From NCBI RefSeq assembly GCF_023159225.1, contig NC_063173.1, positions 11,384,852 to 11,448,851 on the forward strand: a stretch of 64,000 nt of DNA. The letters are read 5' to 3'. The DNA comes from Perognathus longimembris pacificus (Eukaryota > Chordata > Mammalia > Rodentia > Heteromyidae). The first letter of the stretch is position 1, and the number at the start of each line of letters is the position of its first letter. The translations under genes and the position numbers were made by a program. Positions 34,020-45,238 of the stretch are shown in pieces. The notes below the pieces were generated by a model. It saw only the letters and a list, made by a program, of their open reading frames with translations. It did not search any database and was not told the origin of the DNA.

Positions 34020-34190
34020 CTGTAAATTTTTACTGAGTATTTACTGGGCACCAGGTTGTACCAAATAGGAGCTAGAACCTTTATCTATTTCATCTTACTC
34101 AATCCTCATAACAGAAAATAGACATTACTGAGTTTTGTAAATGTAAAGACTGAAAGAGGAGGTTAAATGACCTTTTCAAGGTCATAGAGG
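34020..34190 (+). repeat. MIR-like SINE
   Basis: actgagtatttactgggcac, catcttactcaatcctcata and gaggaggttaaatgacc give a nearly complete MIR layout. Confidence 0.7.
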
Positions 34191-34334
34191 ATTTCCTTCT
34201 GGTTTATTATATTCTAGTGGTTCAACTTTCTCTGTCCCATGCCAAGTGGAAGGAAGTCCTAGAATTTAAATGTTCCTTAATTTTGTTTCCTCATTCAGAA
34301 AATGAGAATTTTTTTTCCTTAAGATGTATAAGGT

Positions 34335-34513
34335 GGGGGAGGGAAGAGGGGGGAATGAGGGAGGAGGCAACAAACAGTACAAGAAATGTACCCAAGGCCT
34401 AACGTATGAAACTGTAACCTCTCTGTACATCACTTAAGAAGCTTAGCCCTGAGTCTAAGCCCCAGGACTGGCAAAAAATTAAAAATACATAAAAACCAAA
34501 AAAATGGGAAAAA
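34335..34513 (+). mobile_element. Chimeric L1-tail/Geo-tail insertion with perfect 14-bp TSD
   Basis: The first part (34335 to about 34436) is the G-rich L1 3'-UTR tail seen elsewhere in the window (taacctctctgtacatcac). It joins directly to the last roughly 40 bp of a Geo module (gagtctaagccccaggactg) and an A-rich tail. The duplication aagatgtataaggt is at 34321-34334 and 34514-34527. Confidence 0.82.
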
Positions 34514-34542
34514 AAGATGTATAAGGTATTAAAAGAATAAGG

Positions 34543-34780
34543 AGCTGGACACAGGTGGCTCACACCTGTAGTCCTAGCTACTCAGGAGGCTGAGATCTAA
34601 GGATCATGGTTCGAAGCCAGCCAATGCAGAAATGTCCCTGTGAGACTCTTATCTCCAATAAACTACTCAAAAAAGCTGAAAATGGCGCTGTGGCTCAAGT
34701 GGTAGAGCATTAGCCTTGAGCAAAAGAACCTCAGGGATAGCACCCAGGCCCAGAGTTCAAGCCCCAGAACTGGCAAAAAA
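34543..34780 (+). mobile_element. Composite 7SL-Geo SINE with TSD
   Basis: Sense, nearly complete copy with A tail. Flanked by aaaagaataa before and aaaagaaataa after. Confidence 0.87.
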
Positions 34781-34829
34781 AAAAATGTATATAATAAAAG
34801 AAATAAAAAAGTACAATAATTAATAATAA

Positions 34830-35022
34830 TGGCCGGGAATGTGGGTTAGTGGTAGAGTGCTTGCCTACCATGCATAAAGTCCTGGGTTCAGTTCCTCAGT
34901 AACATGTAAACAGAAAAAGCCAGAAGTGTCGCTATGGCTCTAGTGGTACAGTGCTAGCCTTAAGCAAAAGAAGCTCAGGGACAGTGCCCAGGCCGTGAAT
35001 TCAAGCCCCAGGACTGGCAATA
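34830..35022 (+). mobile_element. IDL-Geo SINE
   Basis: Sense full-length copy (gtgggttagtggtagagtgc; gttcagttcctcag; Geo module), diverged. Confidence 0.87.
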
Positions 35023-35492
35023 AATGAATGAGCAAAGGTAGCCAAAGTACTCCCTTTCCTTCCAGTAGAAATCTTCTCATGCCTAATTTCCTTTTTAGGT
35101 TTCCAGGGGAGGAGGATTTCTTTCATGAGGTCTTTTGCCTCATGAGGGGACCTAAATGGACTAGTTGGATGAATTCTACCCTTCTGATTTTGTTGTCTGC
35201 TCAATTCCTCAAATTGTATAATTATCTATTTTATGAAGACACAACATACACAGTGACTATGTGCTCTTTGTGTGTACTAAGTGGTCTCTCTATAGACTAC
35301 TTGTTAACTTAGATTTGTAAAAAAAATGGAAAGGCATAGGTATGTAAAGAGACAATTATATTACATAGAGACAAATGCTATTTCAGAGAGATGTTTCACT
35401 ATATTCTAAAAGCCTAACATAACAAATAGTTGTGCAAAGTGCCATGAAAGCAAGGGATGTGTAGGAGTCAGAGACTGGTATCAGGAAAGATG

Positions 35493-35606
35493 TCTGGGGC
35501 TGGGGACATGGCACAAGGGATAGAATGATTGTTTACTATATGTGCTTTGCTGCACTCAATCCTTAGTGCCCTCCCTTTCAAAGAAATAAAAATTTAAAAA
35601 AAAGAA
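35493..35606 (+). mobile_element. ID-like SINE monomer
   Basis: Sense monomer: ggggctggggacatggcaca, a degenerate B box (actcaatccttag), and an A-rich tail that is the target for the next insertion. Confidence 0.65.
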
Positions 35607-35609
35607 AAA

Positions 35610-35803
35610 GGGGCTGGGGATATAGCCTAGTGGCAAGAGTGCCTGCCTCGGATACACGAGGCCCTAGGTTCGATTCCCCAGCACCACATATACAGAAAAC
35701 GGCCAGAAGCGGCGCTATGGCTCAAGTGGCAGAGTGCTAGCCTTGAGTGGGAAGAAGCCAGGGACAGTGCTCAGGCCCTGAGTCCAAGGCCCAAGACTGG
35801 CAA
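35610..35803 (+). mobile_element. IDL-Geo SINE, young, in an A-rich tail
   Basis: Sense full-length copy. The A-rich target aaaaaaaagaaaaag is repeated on both sides. Sequence variants match the young copy at 20897. Confidence 0.9.
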
Positions 35804-35867
35804 AAAAAAAAAAGAAAAAGGAAAGGTTTCTGACAAACATGGAACTAGATCTTGAAGCGTAACGAGT

Positions 35868-35955
35868 TCTGAGTTCCAAGGCTGGTTCTGTGGAATGACT
35901 GTGAGACACTGGTCAAGTCACTTCTCTTGTTGTCATTTTCTATCCAGGGTAATGA
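35868..35955 (-). repeat. MIR-like SINE fragment
   Basis: Antisense: ttctgagttccaaggctggt, ctggtcaagtcacttctctt. Confidence 0.5.
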
Positions 35956-36076
35956 GGCTTATGAATTATTTAGCAGTTTATCTTCTATTTCTAAAATTCT
36001 GGCCAGTGATCTTTAAATTTTTGTTAGGTTAATGGTGCGAAGAGTCACAATGAAAAAACCTATTTCTTTTGTCTCT

Positions 36077-36292
36077 CTATCTTTTTTTTTTTTTTTTTTT
36101 TTGCCAGTAATGGGGCTTGAACTCAGGGCCTGAGCACTGTTCCTGGCCTCTTTTTGCTCAAGGCTAGCACTCTGCCACTTGAGCCACAGCACCACCTCTG
36201 GCTTTTTCTATATATGTGGTACTGAGGAATCGAACCCAGGGCTTCATGTATACGAGACAAGCACTTTTACCACTAGGCCACATTCCCAGCCC
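36077..36292 (-). mobile_element. IDL-Geo SINE with TSD
   Basis: Antisense full-length copy; tcttttgtctct occurs at 36065-36076 and 36293-36304. Confidence 0.9.
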
Positions 36293-36825
36293 TCTTTTGT
36301 CTCTTTGTAAAGGCAAGTTTTTGTGCCTTTTCTTGAGATCCTTGATATCAGTAAAGGATTCAGAAATGGGTGTGGTGAAGTAAGTTCAGCATCCTTACTC
36401 AGCCCCCTCCTACAGTGACAGAGTTTCTGACATCCCAGGGTTTCTTTCCACAGAGCTCCTGGTTCTTGGGCAAAAGTGATAGGAAAACATGAGAGCCTTC
36501 TCACAAGAATCTTGTGGTCAGGTGTAGGTACAGCTACCACTAGTGAGTGAGTTCCTTTTACTTGCTCATTATACTTACTCAATTTGATTTAGTTTTCTGT
36601 TATTTATGGTTGTTAGTCGATAGTAATACAGTTTTTTTATGGCCCTGGATTACAGCTCAAATCAGTGGGATATTAACAAGAGACTTGAAGGGCTTTTTGT
36701 TGAGTTACATAGATACTCATTAGAATGATTTCTATTGCTTGATGCAAGGAGAGCTTATGCTTAAAGTCAGAAGATGTGATTCTGCCTCTAGCCTAAATAG
36801 TTATTTTACTTCCAAGTATTTTTGG

Positions 36826-37255
36826 GTGCTGGTACTGGGGCTTTAACTTAGGGCCTGGGTGCTGCCTCTTAACTTTTTTGTGGAAGGATATAGTGCTTTA
36901 CCACTTGAGCCACAGCTCCACTTCTGGCTTTTTTTTTTTTTTTTGGCCAGTCCTGGGCCTTGGACTCAGGGCCTGAGCACTGTCCCTGGCTTCTTTTTGC
37001 TCAAGGCTAGCACTCTGCCACTTGAGCCACAGTGCCACTTCTGGCCATTTTCTGTATATGTGGTGCTGGGGAATCGAACCCAGGGCCTCATGTATATGAG
37101 GCAGGCACTCTTGCCACTAGGCCATATCCCCAGCCCCCACTTCTGGCTTTTTTTGACCATTAGTTGGAGGTAAGAGTCTCATAGACTTTTCCTGCCTAAA
37201 CTGGCTTCAAACTTCAGTCCTTAGGTCTCAGCCTTCTGAGTAGCTAAAATTATTT
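36826..37255 (-). mobile_element. Composite 7SL-Geo SINE (host of nested copy)
   Basis: Antisense copy split by the insertion at 36935-37136. Geo module on the left, linker and reversed head on the right. Confidence 0.82.
36935..37136 (-). mobile_element. Nested IDL-Geo SINE with 17-bp TSD
   Basis: Antisense full-length copy. Host sequence ccacttctggctttttt is duplicated at 36918-36934 and 37137-37153. Confidence 0.94.
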
Positions 37256-37289
37256 AATTATTATCCAAATTTTAATAGTAGTAGATACA

Positions 37290-37405
37290 AGTCGGGAAAG
37301 TTGAAGAGATTTGACTCTGAAATAGAACTAGAAAATAGTGAAGCCAAACTCAAGCCAAAATTGGGATTCTTTGTGCTCTTAACCACTGAGCTACCTGCTA
37401 TCTCT
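37290..37405 (+). repeat. MIR-like SINE fragment
   Basis: gtgaagccaaactcaagcca and gtgctcttaaccactgagct resemble the 3' half of MIR. Confidence 0.45.
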
Positions 37406-37519
37406 ATATTATTTACCACCTTACAGTTAAGTATCTTTGTATAATAGATATTGCTTTTTGCAGGAAATCAGTGTGTCCTTTATGCTTGACATAGTGCCTA
37501 ACACAAAGTAACCCCTTCC

Positions 37520-37722
37520 CCTTTTTTTTTTGGCCAGTCCTGGGGCTTGAACCCAGGGCCTGAGCACTGTCCCTGAGCTACTTTTTACTCAAGGCTAGCA
37601 CTGTACTGCTTGAGCCACAGTGCTGCTTTGGCTTTTTCTATTTATTTGGTACTGAAGAATCAAATTTAGGGCTTCATGCATGCTAGGCAAGCACTCTACC
37701 AACTAATCAACATTCCCAGCCC
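37520..37722 (-). mobile_element. IDL-Geo SINE
   Basis: Antisense full-length copy, diverged (tatttatttggtactgaaga). Confidence 0.87.
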
Positions 37723-37772
37723 ACAAACTAAACTCTTAATGAATAGAGATTGGTTGAGTGAGTAAATGAATG

Positions 37773-38025
37773 GTATCTGGGCACCAGTGGCTCACGCCTG
37801 TAATCCTAGCTACTCAGGAGGCTGAGATCTGAGGATTGCAGTTGGAAGCCAACCCAGGCAGAAAAGTCTGTAAGACTCTTATCTCCAATAAACTACTCAG
37901 AAAAATCCAGAAGTGGCACTATGTGGTAGAGCACTAACCTTGAGCACAAAATGGCTCAGGGACAGAGCGCTCAGGCCCAGGATTCAAGTGCCAGGACTGG
38001 CAAAACAACAACAACAAAAAACCCT
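37773..38025 (+). mobile_element. Composite 7SL-Geo SINE
   Basis: Sense copy with ggctcacgcctgtaatccta head, linker and a Geo module with a small A-box deletion (ggcactatgtggtagag). CAA-rich tail. Confidence 0.85.
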
Positions 38026-38118
38026 GAATGATCAAGCTTCTAAAGAAGCCTTTTAGAGATTGGTAAATCTGGCAAATTGACCTCAGAGTTAGGATAGGCG
38101 TCTTCTGAGCTCTTCTCT

Positions 38119-38342
38119 GTGTTTGTTTGTTTGTTTGTTTGTTTGTTTTGCCAGTCCTAGGCCGTGAACTCAGGGCCTGAGCACTGTCCCTGGCTTCTTT
38201 TTTGCTCAAGGCTAGCACTCTGCCACTTGAGCCACAGCCTCACTTCTGGCCATTTTCTGTATACGTGGTGCTGAGGAATCGAACCCAGGGCCTCATGTAT
38301 AACGAGGCAAGCACTCTTGCCACTAGGCCATATCCCCAGCCC
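38119..38342 (-). mobile_element. IDL-Geo SINE with (GTTT)n tail and 14-bp TSD
   Basis: Antisense full-length copy with a GTTT-repeat tail at 38120-38149. The duplication ctgagctcttctct is at 38105-38118 and 38343-38356. Confidence 0.93.
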
Positions 38343-38839
38343 CTGAGCTCTTCTCTTTAAGTGGTAATTGGCATTAAGATATAGATCCAATCTGTTCTAA
38401 TCTTGAAGGATAGGTTTTTGCACAGGCTGAGGCCCAGAAAAGGCCAAGAAAGATATTTATAGGGAACTCTGAACAAATATACAAAGCTCCCCAGGAACGC
38501 CTATGCTCCACCTCTTCCTAGACTCTTTTAGTTTAGTAATCAATATCACAATAACCCATTTATAGCTCCAAAACTACACAGTCTCAATTGTCTGTGTATC
38601 TACCTTCCCCTGCCCCTGCCCCGGTATATATTCTATTCACATACTTCTCCATTCTTGAGTGAATCTCTTCCTGATCAGTACTATGGTAAGCATGGATATA
38701 TTGTGGGAAAAGCTAATTTTTTTTTCTTAGTAACAGCTGGCAGCAGTATGTGTACACTTTGGAAAATTACAGGCTTTATTGTCTGGCGTTTCTAGGAGAA
38801 TACTCTTCACAACTCAAAGTATCCCTCCTTCCTTACCCT

Positions 38840-38860
38840 CCCCCCCCCCCCCCCCCCCCC
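38840..38860 (+). repeat. Poly(C) tract
   Basis: Twenty-one consecutive C, directly before an antisense 7SL-like SINE. Confidence 0.95.
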
Positions 38861-38861
38861 G

Positions 38862-38955
38862 CCTCTTTCCTTGAAATGGACATAGGGCCTTGCTCCTGCT
38901 ATGTGCTGTGCCACAGTCCTGAGTGCTAGGGTTACAGATGTGAACCACCATGCCA
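38862..38955 (-). mobile_element. 7SL/B1-like SINE
   Basis: Antisense: gggccttgctcctgctatgt, agtgctagggttacagatgt, reversed head near ccaccatgcc. Confidence 0.6.
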
Positions 38956-38966
38956 AACAGTATCTT

Positions 38967-39069
38967 TTTTTTTTTTTTTTCCTTCTTTTTGGTCCTGGGG
39001 CTTGGACTCAGAGCCTGGGTGCTATTCCTGAGCTCTTTTGCTTAAGATTCTACCATTTTGAGCCACAAC
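38967..39069 (-). mobile_element. 5'-truncated Geo SINE with TSD
   Basis: T tail plus an antisense Geo module only (ggggcttggactcagagcc; ttgagccacaac). acagtatctttttt is repeated at 38957 and 39070. Confidence 0.75.
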
Positions 39070-39199
39070 ACAGTATCTTTTTTTTTTTTTTTTTAAAGAG
39101 AAAGCTTTGCCTTATGAAAACCTATCGACATTGTCCAAGTTCCTGATATGTAGGATCTATCTGATCCTTAAAGAAACCACTCACTATTGGCTTTCAGAT

Positions 39200-39243
<44 letters not shown>

Positions 39244-39260
39244 TGTGTGTCTGTGTGTAT
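39200..39260 (+). repeat. (GT)n microsatellite
   Basis: About 20 pure GT units, then GTCTGTGT variants. No SINE tail adjoins it. Confidence 0.96.
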
Positions 39261-39338
39261 TTGAGTGTATTTTGTTTTCACTCAAAGCAAAACAAAAAGG
39301 CTCTAAGAAGGTAAATATCCCGTTTTAGTGAGCTTCTT

Positions 39339-39539
39339 TTTTTTTTTGGCCAGTCCTGGGCTTGGACTCAGGGCCTGAGCACTGTCCCTGGCTTCTTCTT
39401 GCTCAAGGCTAGCACTCTGCCACTTGAGCCACAGCACCACTTCTGGCCATTTTCTGTATATGTGGTGCTGGGGAATCAAACCCAGGGCCTCATGTATACA
39501 AGGCAAGCACTCTTGCCACTAGGCCATATCCCCAGCCCC
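39339..39539 (-). mobile_element. IDL-Geo SINE with 15-bp TSD
   Basis: Antisense full-length copy; tttagtgagcttctt is at 39324-39338 and 39540-39554. Confidence 0.93.
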
Positions 39540-39919
39540 TTTAGTGAGCTTCTTGTTAGAGATGGAATTAATTTTCCAGCATCTGGAGGTACCTAATTGT
39601 GAGTATCCAAAAATCTCTGTGACTGATATTTGATTTATACTTTATAGCATAGCTTTCTCAGTGTAATCTCTGGGCATAGAAAGTTGTTAGAAGTGCACAT
39701 TCTTGGGCTCCACCCCAGCAATACTGAATCAAAACTTTGAAGGTGGTTTCCAGTAAATCTGTTTTTTTTTTTATAAGCACTGTAGATGTTCTGATTATAC
39801 AAATCTGCTATTTAGTTAGTGTTTAATATTATTTTTTTCCTCTACAAGTTCTGTGAGCTTGCCTAGGAATCTTGCCATTATGAAAGTCATAATTTCTCCC
39901 AGTTCAAAACAACTTTAGA

Positions 39920-40138
39920 GGGCTGGGGATATGGCCTAGTGGCAAGAGTGCTTGCCTCCTATACATGAAGCCCTGGGTTCAATTCCCCAGCACCACATAT
40001 ACAGAAAATGGCCAGAAGTGGTGCTGTGGCTCAAGTGGCAGAGTGCTAGCCTTGAGCAAAAAAAGAAGCCAGGGACAGTGCTCAGGCCCGGAGTCCAAGG
40101 CTCAGGACGGGCCAAAAAAACAAAAACAAAAACAAGAC
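39920..40138 (+). mobile_element. IDL-Geo SINE
   Basis: Sense full-length copy with an (AAAAAC)n tail. Confidence 0.9.
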
Positions 40139-40690
40139 AGCTGTAGAAACAGGTCACATGTCAGCCATGAAAGAAGGGATGGCAGCCCCATCTCAGACAA
40201 ATTGAAAGGTCTATGAGCAGGCAGCCCCCAACCCTGGACACAGGAATGGATGCTATAGTCTCCAGCAGGATAGCCAACAGTTCCATCTTGTTCCGTGTAC
40301 GTGTTTGAAAAACTAAATAACTGCCCCCCCCCAAATTGGATTTAAAATGATTCTTGTTAGGGAAGGTTAAAAGTGTGATTACTTGAAAATTGCTCAGCTG
40401 GTGGGGAGGTACTTGAATTTAAGTGTCTAAATCAGATTTTTGCTATTACTGTTCTCAGCAGGAGAAGCAGAAAAAGATCAATAGTCTTTGGTCTTGTTTA
40501 AGCTACAAAACCACACTTCATGTTGCTTCTAAAGGCTTCCATCTGCCAGACAGAAACTTTGGCCTCCACTGTCACAGTACTGTCACAGATTTTAAGGAAG
40601 CACTTTGATAAACCTATCTCCGCCCTCCCCCCCACACTTTTAAGTTAGCTTACATTGTTACATTTCCACACTGAAAAACGAATCTCTAAA

Positions 40691-40897
40691 CCAGGCTACA
40701 GTGGCTCAATGTCTGTAATCCTAGCTACTCAGGAGGCTGAGATCTGATAACTGTAGCACAGGCAGGAAAATCAGTGAGAGTCTTAACTCCAGTTAATTAC
40801 AAAAAAGCTAACTCAAGTGATACAGTGCTAGCCTTGAGCAAAACAGCTCAGGGAAAGCACCTGGGCCCTGATTTCAAGCCCCAGCCAGCACCAAGAG
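40691..40897 (+). mobile_element. Composite 7SL-Geo SINE
   Basis: Diverged sense copy (ctgtaatcctagctactcag; linker; ctcaagtgatacagtgctag) with small internal deletions. Confidence 0.8.
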
Positions 40898-41305
40898 TAA
40901 AATGTATGTTTACCAAGCACATCTACATGGCAGAAAGCCTAGAATCTTTGTAGTACCTTGAGATTGGTGTGGGGGGAAGGGATTGGCAAAGAGCCAAGAT
41001 CAGATTTCTTAGTCCTTCTTGTAACCTGAGCTGGAAGAACTAAATTGAAATTCATACAAGAAAACTGGGCACAGGAGTATGAATTGCCTGAGCAGTTCTG
41101 TTGTGGTTTAGGTTTCTGACACTATCTTGAGTTTTCAGAGGGCTTGACATCTTGTGGAGATATGATAATATAATAATTTTCATCATATGAGTACCTATTT
41201 CCTATTCAGTCTAATACCAGATGTTTCTTATGTTGTTAGAACTTCTTAAGTTTACATCTCATCTTCATCATCTAGTTAATGTGTCATTTATAAATACCAA
41301 AGAAT

Positions 41306-41540
41306 GGCCAGGTGCTAGTGGCTCACACAGTTACTCAGAAGGCTGAGATCTGAGGATCAAAGTTTAAAGTCAGCCTGGGCAGAAAAGTCTGAGACTCTTA
41401 ACTTGAATTAATCACATAATAAGCCAGAAGTGGCACTGTGGCTCAAGTTTTGCTAGCCTTATGCAAAAGAAGTTCAGGGATAGTGCCCAGACTTGGAGTC
41501 CAAGCCCCAAGACCAGCACAAAAACCAAACCAAAACAAAT
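41306..41540 (+). mobile_element. Composite 7SL-Geo SINE
   Basis: Sense copy with deletions in the head (gtggctcacacagttactca) and in the Geo A-box region. Confidence 0.8.
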
Positions 41541-42179
41541 AAATACAGAAAATGTTCCTGAAAGATTTGACTAGCATATCTTAAACAGGAAAGTAGAAAG
41601 TATGCCTGCTTTACTTTAAAAGAAGTCTAGAGGACAGTGGCATTGGTTTATTAAATCAGTAATTTCAAAATCAATATCCCCACAACTTTGGGCCTTCCTT
41701 TTGGTCTGAAACACCTGCTGTGACATAGGCCTAGGTATCTAAGGTTGAAGTTGAGGAAAAAATGAGGTTTAAGGGGCCATCAGTAATGTATATCCTTTTA
41801 CTAAAGAAGCAAAGACTTTACTAGAATTCACTTAGCAGACTTTTTTATACAATCATTGACCAGAACTAAGCCATCTATTCCTTCTAGCAGAAGGCTGCAA
41901 AATGAATATTTTAGTCTTAGTAATAGAGACAGGTAAGGGCAAAGACAGGAGTGTGTTGCGTTATCTAACTCAAAATATCCACCAGTGTCTGGACAAGTAA
42001 ATTAGCTCCTCTATTTGGTACCTTCTATTATAAAATAAATACCAGTAGAAAATAATGATTAATTGGGGTTAATATAAATACTTGATATATATATATATAT
42101 GTAATATTGGTTGATTTTTGTTGTTAGAATTCCTATCATCTCAACTCTGCAAAGTAGTCCTTGTCCTACTTTATAAGAG

Positions 42180-42240
42180 GCTTGGGCTGGGGTATGGCTG
42201 AGCAGTAGAGTACTTCCCTAGCATATAAGGCCTAGCTAAT
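42180..42240 (+). mobile_element. ID-like SINE fragment
   Basis: gcttgggctggggtatggct, then tagagtacttccctagc; the 3' part is missing. Confidence 0.5.
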
Positions 42241-42440
42241 GACTCTTACACCCAAGGCAGCCATTGTTAAGCCTTAGCAATTAAGGAACAAGGGAGATTG
42301 AAAAGAGTAGGTCATAAGCACTCAAGTAAAAGGGCTCATCTCTAACATATAAGTTCGTGTTAGGGGGTCATCACTAGACTGATGCTGAATCCACCAAATT
42401 TTGGGGGGTGTCAGTAAGAAAAAGGGAAATGTAATTTTTT

Positions 42441-42646
42441 TGTTTTTTTTTTGGCCAGTCCTGGGCCTTGGACTCAGGGCCTGAGCACTGTCCCTGGCTT
42501 CTTCCCGCTCAAGGCTAGCACTCTGCCACTTGAGCCACAGCGCCGCTTCTGGCCGTTTTCTGTATATGTGGTGCTGGGGAATCGAACCTAGGGCCTCGTG
42601 TATCCGAGGCAGGCACTCTTGCCACTAGGCTATATCCCCAGCCCCA
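42441..42646 (-). mobile_element. IDL-Geo SINE, young, with 16-bp TSD
   Basis: Antisense full-length copy of the young type (cttcccgctcaaggc, cgccgcttc). ggaaatgtaatttttt is at 42425-42440 and 42647-42662. Confidence 0.93.
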
Positions 42647-42662
42647 GGAAATGTAATTTTTT

Positions 42663-42850
42663 GAGAGGGGGAGGGTCTCCCTGATGTTGCTCAAGTTGTC
42701 CTCAAACTCATTACTCTTCTTCCTCTGTCCCCCTCTCTCATCTGGGATTACATTTGTGCACCATAAACCCAAGCTAGTCTGAACCTCTTCACCTTTCTTC
42801 CTCAGTCTCTTCAGTAGTTGGGATTACCAATGTGTGCACCATCATGCCTG
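42663..42850 (-). mobile_element. 7SL/B1-like dimeric SINE remnant
   Basis: Antisense: gagggtctccctgatgttgc, gggattacatttgtgcac, then a second unit ending ttgggattaccaatgtgtgc. Confidence 0.55.
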
Positions 42851-42959
42851 TCTGTATTTGATAAGACTATAAGAAAAATTAGTTATGGCACTAGCCTGAA
42901 AAAGACTCTTCTGCTCTGGAAAGAAAAAGGTCAAGAAAGACTTTTAGAAGGGGGGGGGG

Positions 42960-43210
42960 GCAGGGAAGGAAGCAAAGGACAAGAGAAGGACTGTTGGACC
43001 ACTGAGGACAGTGGGAATAATCTCAGGACAGGCTCTACAAAGGAACTAAAACATGTAGAAGTAAAGCTAGACTTCAAAAGTCCTTGTGCCCTGCAAAAAA
43101 GTTTAGAACTATATGATTGACAGTGGGGAGCCATCAGAGTGTTTCAGATGTGGTAGATGGATTATCTATTTCGAAAACTCCCTTTTGGATGCAGTAAGGA
43201 TAGGTTGAAG
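42960..43210 (+). repeat. Ancient mammalian repeat fragment
   Basis: gacagtggggagccatcaga, followed by cccttttggatgcagtaagg, resembles the middle of the family described at 19320. It is preceded by an 11-G run ending at 42960. Confidence 0.4.
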
Positions 43211-43298
43211 GAAGGGGAAAGAGAGAGAGGGAGACGGAATATGAAATGAAGATGAGATGACCTGGTAGGAAGTTCTTAAACATTTCAATCAAAAGACA

Positions 43299-43430
43299 GG
43301 TGCCAGTGAGTCACACTTATAATCCTAACTACTCTGGAGGCTGAGAGCAGAAGGATCAAAATTAAAGGCCAGCCCAGACAGAAAAGTTTTTGAGCCCCAA
43401 TTTAAAAATAACCATTCAAAAAAACAGGAC
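43299..43430 (+). mobile_element. 7SL/B1-like SINE
   Basis: Sense: gagtcacacttataatccta, actctggaggctgagag, gccagcccagacag. Confidence 0.6.
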
Positions 43431-43431
43431 C

Positions 43432-43895
43432 TGCTGGGTGCTTGGTAGCTCACTCCTGTAGTCCTAGCTACTCAGGAGGCTGAGAACTGAGGATCAAGAT
43501 TTGAAGCCAGCCTAGGCAGGAAAGTCTGTGAGACTCTTCTATTGAGAGGTGGGGGGGGGGGTGCTATGGGGCTTTTTTTTTTTTTTTTTCCTCAAAGCTA
43601 ATACTCTACCACTTTGAGCCATGGCTTCACTTCTGGTTTTTGAGTGATTAATTGGAGATGAGTCGCACAGGCACTTTTCTGCCCTGCTGGCTTTGAACCA
43701 AGAGCCTCAGATCTCAACCTCCTGAGTAGTTAGGATTACAGGCGTGAGCCACGGGTACCCAACTCCAAGAGACACTCATCTCTAATTAACCCCCAGAAAA
43801 CCAAAAGTGGCACTGTGGCTTAAAGTGATAGAATGCTAGCCTTGAATGAGAAGAAAAGCTCAGCACCCAAGCCCTGAGTTTCAGCAAGCCCAATG
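43432..43895 (+). mobile_element. Composite 7SL-Geo SINE split by an opposite-strand copy
   Basis: The sense head (cctgtagtcctagctactca) runs to about 43540, and the Geo part resumes at about 43766 (cactcatctctaattaaccc; agtggcactgtggctt). An antisense relative lies between. Confidence 0.82.
43545..43765 (-). mobile_element. Composite 7SL-Geo SINE nested in inverse orientation
   Basis: Antisense copy inside the sense copy: G tract, T tail, reversed Geo module, linker, and reversed head ending ggattacaggcgtgagcc. Confidence 0.85.
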
Positions 43896-43911
43896 ATCAT
43901 GAGAGAGAGAC

Positions 43912-43938
43912 GGTGGGGGGGGCGGGGGGCATGGGGGG
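43912..43938 (+). other. G-quadruplex-prone run
   Basis: Runs of 8, 6 and 6 G separated by one and three bases on the transcribed-sense strand, after a GA repeat. The long run can supply two G-tracts. Confidence 0.6.
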
Positions 43939-44344
43939 AACACCCTGAGTGTTGAGTTCAAACCCCACTAGTCAAGGCATTTGGAGATGAACTAAGAGTA
44001 GTATTTGGGATGGGGAAGAGAGTGTGTTTGTGACATTTTTAGAGAGAACAGTGTCTGACATACAGTAGATATTCGGTATTTTCGGAATATGAATGAATAA
44101 GTTAGGACTTTAAGTTTGATTTGAGGAGTTAGGAAGAATCTGGACTTACTGTATGCTTTCTTTGCCTTAGGTGATTGTTCAGTGGTCATAAGTTTTCACT
44201 GAGTTCTCAGGAAGTCCTGAGGGCAGTTAGTATTACCAGGAAATTTTCTCTTTAGATGTTTCTTAGGTAACTTTTTCATAACCTTTTAGGAATCCTTTTC
44301 CCCCCTAGAATTGGGTTTTCCTATGCTTAATGTAGCTTGGTAAT

Positions 44345-44455
44345 TGGAGAGTAAATTATTGCCATTCACATCTTACAGATTGGAAACTGAGGTGCAAAGT
44401 AGCTAAGTAACTTGCCTGGGATCATTGAGCTGTCCAGAGTTAGGAAATGTTGTTT
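44345..44455 (+). repeat. MIR-like SINE fragment
   Basis: cattcacatcttacagattg, gaaactgaggtgcaaagtag, taacttgcctgggatcattg match the MIR core. Confidence 0.7.
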
Positions 44456-45109
44456 TCTTTATAGTATGTTGCTTTTGTGTAATACTTTTGGACTTCCTGT
44501 TACAATTTTCACTGATTATAAGCCATAATCAACTAAGCAATAAAATTCAGAGGACTAGATTGAACTAATTGCTCAGTTGTTAAGATGAGGCCCTGAGTTA
44601 TCGCAATTCACTGCACTTTCTAATTCAATTCAGCAGAGTACATAGTATCATTCATGTTGTACTTAGAAAGCTCTACTGATGCCTCCAGGTTAAAAGGGGA
44701 ATAAACACAAATAACTCAAAAATAGAGTCAAACATTTCCCTTTCCAATTTATTCTCTTTGTCAGATAAATAGGATTTCAGTCTATCTTAACTGTCACTTA
44801 TATAACTACAAAAAAAATTACCTAACTTCTCAAGATCAGAGTTTTTTCATAGGAAATGTTTGTTTAATAGTTTTTTCCCCCCAGACAAGGAAGCAGATTT
44901 AAATTTGGTAAGGACCATATGGTTCTTACCCAGGTCACATGGTAACCTAGTGATAGCTCTGAACTCCTCCCCCCTCAAAAATGTTGAAATGACAATATTT
45001 TCCAAGCATTTATGACTTACACATTCCATGTTTCACTTTATTGCAAAATCCAAGCTTGGCATGCATGCCACCTACTAGTCCTTAGGACCAAGTCCCTAGG
45101 AATATTAAT

Positions 45110-45235
45110 CCTTTAGAGTGAGGGAAGGGGAGACATTGTCCAAAAAGGAACATACCCTTTATCCAACTTATGTAACCACAGTCCCTTTGTATATCACCTT
45201 TATAATAACAATAAAAAATTAAATTAAAAAAATTC
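45110..45235 (+). mobile_element. L1 3'-UTR tail
   Basis: A purine-rich tract (gagggaaggggagac) followed by ttatgtaaccacagtccctt and tatatcacctttataataac, ending in an A-rich tail. Same family as 34335, 49830 and 49990. Confidence 0.65.
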
Positions 45236-45238
45236 ACA

